From NCBI RefSeq assembly GCF_014805685.1, contig NC_060909.1:6217292-6281291 (forward strand): a stretch of DNA of 64,000 bases, written 5' to 3'. The position numbers were made by a program, and so were the translations under genes. The notes under the pieces are model-generated. The model ran no database searches and was not told where the DNA came from. It saw only the letters and a program-made list of their open reading frames with translations. The DNA is from Silurus meridionalis. Taxonomy: Eukaryota > Chordata > Actinopteri > Siluriformes > Siluridae. Shown here one piece after another: positions 55,521 through 64,000 of the stretch (the first letter of the stretch is position 1; the number at the start of each line of letters is the position of its first letter).

Positions 55521-56388
55521 TGATCTGAGATATGCACCACACTGAGAATGGTGTCTTAAAGGTCATACGTTTTGAAACATGCCTCACTTTCCTTGCATGT
55601 AATACATACATATATTGATCACCGAATTAATAGGCTTCTTTCTGAATCCTATTATCCTGAATGTGAAGTGCACAGAAAAACTATGGAAGCTTATTGTCAG
55701 GTGTGTGCGTGTGTCTGCATACATGCAATTCATTTTAACACGTTAACATGAGAAAAAAAAGGAAAAGAAAAACAGGTCAGCAAAGTGTCATCATGTCTCT
55801 AGGAGGCTCATTGAACCACAAACAATATATAGCAGATAATAGTGTGTGCTAGGCACTCAACCCAGGCTGAGTGGTGACCGAGGACAATTACATCTCTAGC
55901 GCAGATTAGTTTCAGGATGGCCAAGATGTCGCCAAGCATCCATTACTTCGATTCAGCACTCTGCCCATGCCCCTGACCTTGTAAGTACTGTGTCAATCAG
56001 AGTAGGAGAGGCCAAAGCAAAGAAATACTACAGGCACAGACAGAAAAGAGCCTAGAGCTTTATTATATGTTATAGAAAGTCAAGGACACATTCTAGTTTT
56101 GGATAAATAAGTATTATAGTTTTCTATATTACAAGCTTTTCTACACCCATTCTGCATCATTCAGTTGACGAAGAAGTCAAAATGATGCTCAAAATGGTCT
56201 CAAATAAGACATGACTAAGTCACCCACCAAAAAGGTAACAGAGTTTTAACAGTCAAAACATTGGCTACATAATACAAATATAAACCACAAATATAAGACC
56301 ACTCAGCTAAAAAATGTTTTGGTAGCTATATTGGAAAATATCTAGGCTACCATTGTGAAAAAGGAGATTAGCTATCATTTTAGGGGTA
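55521..56388. other. Intergenic; short candidate block at 55840-55990
   Basis: 55840-55990 (GAGGACAATTACATCTCTAG, GCGCAGATTAGTTTC) is complex; the rest is ordinary AT-rich sequence. Confidence 0.35.
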
Positions 56389-56415
56389 AAACAAAACAAA
56401 ACAAAACAAAACAAG
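56389..56415. repeat. (ACAAA)n microsatellite
   Basis: Five AAAAC units. Confidence 0.95.
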
Positions 56416-59400
56416 GATCTAAAGTTAGACAGCTAGCACTATGCACGTTTCAACCAACCTACACTAATGTTACCTAGCTTTGTTAGCTATTGTGCTAATA
56501 GTGCTAATTGCTAAAAGTGGCAGATGACCTGAAATTTAGCTGAAGTTCATTTAACAGGTTTGAATACAAACAGGGAGTATTACTGTAGGCAAGACATAAA
56601 TCATACTAATTAGTTAGCTATACAGGAACAACATGTTTGCCTTAGTTTTGTTGTTAGCTATTTGGCAGAGTCTTTTACACAATAAAAGAGTGCTAATCAG
56701 TATAATTATATTGAGCCCAGAATAGAACTAATGTCAAGTTAGTTTGAGGCAGAATTGTCTTAAGGCAGATTTCAATCTGAAGATCTCTAAACCTGAAATG
56801 AGCCACATTGAGGGTGTTGAGGATAACATTTTAATGATACGATATTTTAAACTAAATGGTTTTGGGTTTTTTTTATATTTCATCCACATATCTGCATATC
56901 ATATGGATATTTGGGGTCAAATGTAGATGAAGTCATGTCATCTCCATAATTTTGAGATGCTAAAACCAGGCTATTGTAAGCAAGAGAAAATTCTAATATT
57001 GTCCAAGTGCAGTGCGTCCACACCCCCAATCTAAAAAGCTTTCTTTACACTCAGAAACCCGTTAACCTTATTCTTAGCATCTGGCCTCTTCGACTGAACT
57101 GGACTTATTCAGCTGTCAAAGATTGCTGATTTTTCCTGTCGTCCCTTCACAGGTGAGATATTGCTCTGTTTGTGGAAATGGTGAGAAATCTTTTTGGAGA
57201 GCAGCCATTTTTCCATAAAGTATTACAGTGTAACCTTTCTGTGTCCTAAATCTCGGAATGTGTCTCCGGATAGCTGGGTAGAATGATAGTTCTGTTTCTT
57301 TATGTGGAAATCCAGTTTAAGATCAGGAAGCAGGGAACTTCAGCTAGAACGTTATATTTTTTTTTTTTTGCTTCAATAAATGTAGTGGATTTATTTTCGG
57401 TGTCAATACTCAGTTTAAGACATCATTAGGTGTGATATTTGAAGGTTAATGTCTCTATTGAAGGCTGAAATTTCTCTGTCGCTGTCATTTCACGTTACTG
57501 CCTGATAGGCTTTGCCTCATTGGTTATAGTAATTCTGCCAGTGTTTCATTGCCTTTTATAGTGAGATGTTCAGGATGAAGAGATAGAAGACAGAAGATAA
57601 TGCATGTGAAGTAAAAGCGTGGCTATAATTGAAGGGCTAGTTGACCTGCTAAAGATTAAACCTAGTTAGGGCCTAATAGAATAAGAGCATAGAATTCTGT
57701 AACATAATCAGATCATAAAAATCAAATTTATAAGGAAATCAGATTTATAAGGAAATGGTATAACAAAAGAATTATGTTGGATGAAGGTATTCTTTGGAAA
57801 ACAACCATTTCTCATTCTGTAGTCCAACCGCACACAAACAGGGAAATAGGCTGGTTGTGTCTGAAACCTTAGAAAATAATGGAAAACCTGCTCTTTCAGT
57901 TTACCTATTCGGTGTGTGTGTGCGTCTTCTGCCCTGGGCATGAAAGGTAGACAGCTTGGATGTCTTCTGATAAAATACCCCTAGAAAATGGATAAAGCTA
58001 TAAACAAACTTGCTGCAATATCCTGCGTTATAAATATATAATTTCCATCTTTGATGACAGGCGAGCCCCTGGGGAATCCATGGTAAATGGCTTGGCAAGC
58101 TGTGATATTTGTGCATAAAATTCCTGTTGAATAATTAAAGCTTCATCGCTGACATCTGACTTCACTACGGCAGTTTCCAGTTAGCTGAGAATTCAGCATG
58201 GAGCTCCTGGTTGAGGCTCTTATACGGCTTTATATAGAGTAAGCTTTTATGTAAGGATCTATTTGTGTCCCATATATGTGTGCAAAATGGCCTTGACAAC
58301 AATCTATGTACTTGTTTCAAATTAAACATTTATAAAACCTATACAATCTACAGTGCTGAGAAAACAGCATTTTTACCTGCCCCAGTCTACTATCACCATA
58401 CCCAAAGATTTTATTAATTTCTTCTAAAAATACATTATTATTGAAATACATGTAACATATCCTGCATTGAATTTTATATAGGTCCCATTATAGGTTATAA
58501 AAATTTACATTAAACACATTCAGCCTTGTGGAACATATGGACTATTCACAAGTCAACAGGAAGTTTCAACATCTAAATTCTCTCATTCTTTTTTATTGTT
58601 TTTAATATTGTGGTATTGTGATATTGACTACAACTGTTACTCAATTTATAGGTTTTAAATAAGTGATTTAAAAAAGTTTTAGAAATTTTTAGAAACCAAT
58701 ATCGTGGATGTTAGTTCATGTATTTAAAGGGGTAAATAAATGTTTCTTTGCACTCCATGTTCAAAGATTATTTTAAAACACAAATATTACACGGGATACA
58801 CAACACCACGATCACCAAACTAATCCCTAATTCATCATTTCACATTAGGCCGGACACCCGATCTAGATAAACTAGCAGTTGTTGCTAAAAGGTAGTGCGA
58901 TAAATTGAAATAGCACCCTGATAAATTTATGTCCAAATTTATTTTAACAATATTATATGGTTAAATATAAATGGGAATCTGAGCTGAGCTTCTCATCCTT
59001 AAATCCAAATTCAAAGTAATAACTTTGTATGTAATTTAGTATTAATTCTTGCAGTATTATAGAGGTATTCCATTTACAAACCACCCAATTATCCAATTAT
59101 AAGTGTTAACACTTCAGTGCTACTTCACATCATGCTGCTCAAAGTAGCTCCTGAGTGATGGAATGATTCTGAATGAAATTCTAAATTCTCCCTTTTGTCC
59201 AGATCCCAAAGGTGTCACAACCATCCATGGCCAGGAGCCAAAGGCACCAAATTGTCCATGATCTCTCTGTGGAAGGGATTATATTACTTTCTGGACAGGA
59301 TCACTAGCCACTTGTGAGTGTCTGTGAGGTCATGTATGTGGAAGAGGTCAGATAGCACCGTTTTCTAAGTGTGTTACATTACATAGTTATTGGAAATCAC

Positions 59401-60724
59401 TAAAATGGTCAGAAAAATAAAAGAATATTTTAGTGTTTTTTTAATTGTATAAGTAAACAATATATTTCTGTAAATAGAAATGTATGGAGCGTTACAGGGG
59501 CGGTTATTGTTTGAACGTCTGCCTTCAGTTTTCCATTATTAGTTTTCAGTAAACAGATTTTCCATTCTATTCTTAGGACAGGCAAACATGTTGAGATGAT
59601 TTTTTTGTTGTAGCTGCACATGCATTGCCAACATTATATAGAGAGATTTGTTTCTCAAATCCTGCACTATTCCTTTTAGTGCTGATTTAATATTAATGTC
59701 CTGAAATGGATGTTGCTGATGCGGTTATTATACAAGGTAAGTAGGATTAAACTGCACCTAATGCATCACATTAGCAAGCTAAAAAGCAGATAACGTATTT
59801 ATAATATGCCATAAAAGCCACTGTAGGACAACTGTTCAGTATAATACTGGTATTTGTATAAGATTTGCAATAGTATATTACTAATTCATGGGCAAGCAAT
59901 TTGAGAAATGTGCCTCTGTGTCCATAATTCTGGAGCACACTACTCAATCACAGCGAATTTTTCACTTAAGTATGCTCACAATTTCCAGTGGATTGAGATC
60001 TCAGTTCAATTCATTCAGTCTAATCTTTTCTGGAGTCAGTGAGGTAGAAAGGACCGAAATGAATGAGTGTCGAGTGAAAGGAGAGAGAGGAAGAGAGAAA
60101 AAGAGCGAGCATCCATATTCATTAAACACAAAGCTTCTCACACTTTGCTTCTCTGGCAGCCTGGTAATGCATGCTTAATGATGTCAGGTACTAATGATGT
60201 AGCTAGCTGTAGAGGGAATCTTGAGAGAGATGTTGTTATTGTCTCGTCCCCCTCTCGGTCCTGGTCTATTGATCCGTGTTGCCTTGGTTGCTGTGAAAGC
60301 TTGTCTTATCTCGTGCGCATCTGAGAAGCAAAGGCCATCACACCTTTTTTTTTTTCCCCCTTAGTGCCATCAATGATCACAGAGATGACCATCATTAGAA
60401 TCTCACAGGGTCTGAGAGCAGGACAAGAGGCCCTTCTGGTTAGCTGTCTAGAGAGTTGAAAAAGACAAGCCCATTACATACAGCTACAAAGCAAAAAGAA
60501 CAAGCCATCGCCTTAACAGTCCAATTTGGGCCGAAGGATTGTACAGAACATCTCCAACCGTTATTTCAAATGCATTTTTCTTTCCAAATATATCCGGTGG
60601 AGTGTGGAACAAACATATAAATGCTGCACACGCAACGAGTGGATTACAAAATGTCTTCTAACAAACATGTTTACACTCAACTCCTTTTTAAAAGCAACAT
60701 TTTTTCCGCACATCTGCCTGGGTG
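56416..60724. other. Intergenic, mostly AT-rich
   Basis: No gene recognised in 4.3 kb. TTAGCTA-type words are frequent at 56450-56700. 57050-57600, 58060-58260 and 60170-60520 are more complex and could hold conserved elements. 59150-59400 has words of a dispersed repeat (CCATCCATGGCCAGGAGCC). 58800-58930 may be a worn DNA element. Confidence 0.35.
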
Positions 60725-60940
60725 TTTTTCAGGATGTCAGGTTTCCTTCCATCTCTCAAAACCCTGGGAGGGTTTCTATTCTAAATTGCCCCTCAGTGTG
60801 AGTGAGTGTGTCATTTTATATATGATGGACAAGAGACTCGTCCAGTGTTTATTCTCACCTCATGTCAAGCAGTCCGAATATAGACTCCGGATCCACTGAT
60901 CAGTGTAAAGCGCTTAGTGAAGATAAATTCAATGTATTTT
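60725..60940 (+). repeat. Retroposon 3'-tail-like repeat
   Basis: GTTTCCTTCCATCTCTCAAA, CTAAATTGCCCCTCAGTGTG, AGTGAGTGTGTC, then ACTCCGGATCCACTGATCAG, TGTAAAGCGCTTAGTGAAGA. The order agrees with the family at 17790-17945; best preserved at its right end. Confidence 0.65.
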
Positions 60941-61124
60941 TAAACTAAATCTATTCATTTGAATCATCTTAATAACCAATAAACCATTTGACTGCTGCTA
61001 ATTATTAGGATTGCATGTTGTGCAATTTAAAGCTTTATTTCCCATTTAAAATACAGTATTTACTGCAGTTTTCCTATGGAAAAATACATTCTAACAAATG
61101 TAATTATGAATGGTATCATTCATA

Positions 61125-61320
61125 ATTACCTCAATCATAAGGTTGTAAGTTCAAATACCACTTCTTGACCCTTGAGCAAGGCCTTCTTCTTCAATTGCTT
61201 AGTTGTACATTAAAAATCATCATGGCCGTGCGCAGCATCATCAGTAAACATGTAGCACTTCAAACCTTATGCTGTACTGTATGTAAAAGTATTTGCTTTA
61301 GATAAATTAATATTGGTTTG
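61125..61320 (+). mobile_element. Worn tRNA-derived SINE
   Basis: B-box-like GGTTGTAAGTTCAAATACC, then CTTGACCCTTGAGCAAGGCC, matching the SINE body at 14765. The far end is AT-rich without a clear tail. Confidence 0.55.
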
Positions 61321-61499
61321 TTGAATCTATAACAACTAGATAATTATTTGCGCAGGAAACTGTATATCAGTCATTACTGTTAGCTGACTACTTTGCTGCT
61401 GAGCATCATGGAACATGGGAGTGTTCATATTAATTTCCTGGTTTGTAAAGGTATAAAATAATATTTTTCCAAGCTACGGCTTCCTATTTCCCAAGTACT

Positions 61500-62283
61500 T
61501 CAAATGCAGCATTATGCTTTTAATTGACCTGGAAGTGGTGGAGACATTGTGCATGATGTTCATGCGCTTGACCCATGTCTCATTTCACAGTGATTCGTAC
61601 TGAATGTTTGTTGACTCTGCCTACTCTCAGTGCTGTTCCATTACCACTGATCTGTATTCTAGCTGTTCATGAATATGCAGCATTTGCTACCTAGTGCACC
61701 TGAGGTACTTTAGCCCACACTGTGTTACTTTAGTAATTAATCACCTAATTACTGAGAGTGGTTTTCTCGTCAAGCAGGACGCAATAATGATGATGACAAT
61801 AAACATTGGAGCAGAGAGGATATAATGGCACTGTTTAAAAGAAAGAAAAAAACATAACAACAACAGGAAGAGGAGGGGGAGCGAGTCTGCACTTGGCCTG
61901 CAGCGAAACAGAGGGTTTTTTGTTCCCACGCTGATAATCAAGTATTTATTCCATAAACAATAAGACAACCAGCATGGGATTAGCCTAACAATGGCTCATT
62001 ACAAGTGCATGAGCTGATTTTTTTTTTTTCCTCCCTCAATAATTTCCCTCAATAATGCTTTTTCGTCGAGGAAACGAAGGAATGCAGTGAGTAAGGCGAA
62101 TGAAGGAGGAGAGAAAAAAACACTTATTAATTTGCAAGAAATGAAATTAGCATGGTCGTGGAGTTCTAATTTTACAGGGGGCCCTATGAGTCGGTACGCT
62201 TGCAGGAAATGGAGATTTGTCACACTCCACTTGGCCACCTCCCTAGAAAGAGAAGGCTTGATGAGCTGTTGCTGCTACTAGGG
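61500..62283. promoter_or_regulatory. Candidate conserved noncoding cluster
   Basis: TTTAGTAATTAATCACCTAA with TTACTGAGAG (61730), CGTCAAGCAGGACGCAATAA, TGATAATCAAGTATTTATTC, CTTATTAATTTGCAAG and GAAATTAGCATGGTC. Repeat-free, rich in homeodomain- and FOX-like words, no coding frame; a short purine run and poly-T interrupt it. Confidence 0.38.
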
Positions 62284-62335
62284 AGAGAGAAAAAGAGAGA
62301 GAGAACGAGAGAGTGAAAGAAAGAAAGAAAAAGGC
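62284..62335. repeat. (GA)n-rich tract
   Basis: Interrupted GAGA/GAAA purine run. Confidence 0.9.
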
Positions 62336-64000
62336 GGGTGTTAGACTGCACCTCCTGTCCTCTCGTCTTTTCTCATTTTCTTTCTCAGTATTAAACACAC
62401 ACTGCGGACCGGAAGAAATAAAAGTGTAAGGAAGATGTAGAGGGAGAAGTTAGAGGAAGTAAAGTGACACGGCACTCACATTACTTATAAAAATATAAAC
62501 ACAGAGTGTCTTCAGCCGGAAAACATTGCTGAGGTGTCAAAGGTCATGACTGCTGCGAAATACCACAGAGATACACAAGGTTATCACCTTTTCTTTGGCT
62601 CAAGGAAAACACAGCTCTACACAAAGTTACATCTCTCAAGATCTTATGTAAAGTAATCAACATTTTTCTCTCTTTCTCTCGCTTGCTCTTTTGATCCCTC
62701 TGTTTACTCTCTTGTGTTTGCTCTCTCTATCATTTGATCTATTATGCAAAATCATAACAGATTTTGCTCTCCGTTTCATTAAAAATCCCACATTTGACAA
62801 ACATCTATATTGTGCAAAGGCGTTTTAGTACCACCTTCAATAAATATGTAGCACTATGAGAAAAAAGCTTCGAGTGTTGACTTTATTCTCCATGATTTCA
62901 ACGTTGTTCTTGTAATGTTACGACTTAAATCTAATAATCTAAAATATTTTTCTTTTTTTAAGATGGCATTAAAACGCTGTTGTAATATAGCCATAGATAC
63001 ATATACATTTGTTTAGTGTATGGTGCATGTAAGTGTGTGATCAGATGCACATGGTGTGTGCTGGTTGATGGGGTTTGTGGTGTGTTTGACAGCGAACTGA
63101 GTGAGTGTGGACTCAGTGGGATTAACAGGGATTACAGGGTGATGGAGTGAGTGCATGGCTGCTCAGATGATTTTGGATTAGAGAGATTGGGTTAGAACGG
63201 CCAGCTCTAGCCAACAGTCGAGACCTACACAGGTATGAACTCCGACTTCAGGCTGGTCCAGCGTTATCCCTGTTTCTTCTCTGGAGCTCCAGCTTTGTCC
63301 TGCTTGTGCATCAATACGCATGGGGCAAATTAGTTTATTTTGTCTCATTTGGAAGAAAAGTTTCATGCTTTAATTGCTTTACATTCATTAATGAATATAA
63401 CTGTTGACTGAAATATGGACAACAAATCCATCAACAAACATTGCAAAGAATCTCTATGCAGTGAGTTATCGACTTGTTTCAAATTTGGTCTTTTCCAGCT
63501 CGAATTATGCCTGCCTCCTTTATAGGTAATGACCAATTGGAAAAGAAATCCTACTGTGGAAAATGGACAAAAGTATCTGACTAAGTAAAAGTAATATTTG
63601 TAAAAAAAAAAATCATGATCAATTGTCCTGCTCTGGTTGCTATGGTGATTGAACATCTTAAATGTCCTGTATTTGTCTGTGGTCCTAGTCCTGTTTCATA
63701 CTCATCTCTATAATAGACTTGGTTTAAACCATTTCACCAACAACAGAGGCTTTTATTTTGATCTTAAAGCTTAAATTGTTAACAAAGATTTATTAGTGAA
63801 TGTGCATAATTCCACTAATATGCTCAGTTCAGGAAATGGCCTCCATATACAATTTACACTTCTGTAAAAAAATATCTGAACTTTTTCTGTATACACTGAA
63901 AAGCTACCAGATCTATTTGATTATTTTGGGTTCTTTAGTCTAGCAGCTGGACAGACATTTTCATCGCTTGTGCTTTTTTAAGAATGCAGCCATATTCTGT
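62336..64000. other. Intergenic to window end
   Basis: 62480-62660 is complex (GAGGTGTCAAAGGTCATGAC includes a nuclear-receptor-like AGGTCA). 63000-63400 and 63400-64000 show no gene, exon or repeat that I can name. TLE3 is not reached. Confidence 0.4.

Noticed and set aside
1..64000. CRISPR array, operon or prokaryotic system
   Set aside because: Introns, microsatellites and vertebrate transposons show this is animal nuclear DNA; no spaced direct repeats of CRISPR type were seen.

Overview
The window is vertebrate nuclear DNA, almost certainly from a teleost. It has GT-AG introns, long (TG)n, (TC)n and (TA)n tracts, and many worn repeats of kinds common in fish: Tc1-like, mariner, pogo and hAT DNA elements, tRNA-derived SINEs and an L2-type LINE. 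The repeat mix suggests an ostariophysan, perhaps a catfish. That is an impression from memory, not a database result.

One protein-coding gene can be supported. Thirteen exons on the + strand (901 to 14127) give 3663 coding nt (1221 codons) with consistent phases: two ankyrin repeats, a chain of short exons, one 2688-nt coiled-coil exon, and three C-terminal exons ending in a stop. Ankyrin plus long coiled coil, exon layout and C-terminal residues identify UACA (uveal autoantigen with coiled-coil domains and ankyrin repeats; nucling). The 5' exons with the first ankyrin repeats lie left of the window. The 3' UTR begins at 14128 and may run to about 15.98 kb.

From about 16 kb to the right edge (48 kb) there is no gene I can support. 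In mammals the 3' side of UACA faces a large gene desert ending at TLE3. If synteny holds, this is the UACA-proximal part of that desert. It alternates between transposon debris or microsatellites and unique stretches rich in homeodomain- and POU-like words (TAATTA, ATTTGCAT, ATTAAT). The strongest such stretches are near 36.8-37.2, 40.0-40.3, 46.7-47.1, 54.8-55.5 and 61.5-62.3 kb. They are candidate conserved enhancers, not demonstrated ones.

The best oddities are: a 150-nt exon-like segment alone in the desert (24008-24157) whose open frame stops just outside both splice-like sites; a roughly 60-residue periodic motif along the UACA coiled coil; two mariner copies with a shared internal-deletion junction; a LINE 3' end sharing its tail with nearby SINEs; and two long near-perfect hairpins (32685-32763 and 48573-48651). 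I found no clearly new biological system.
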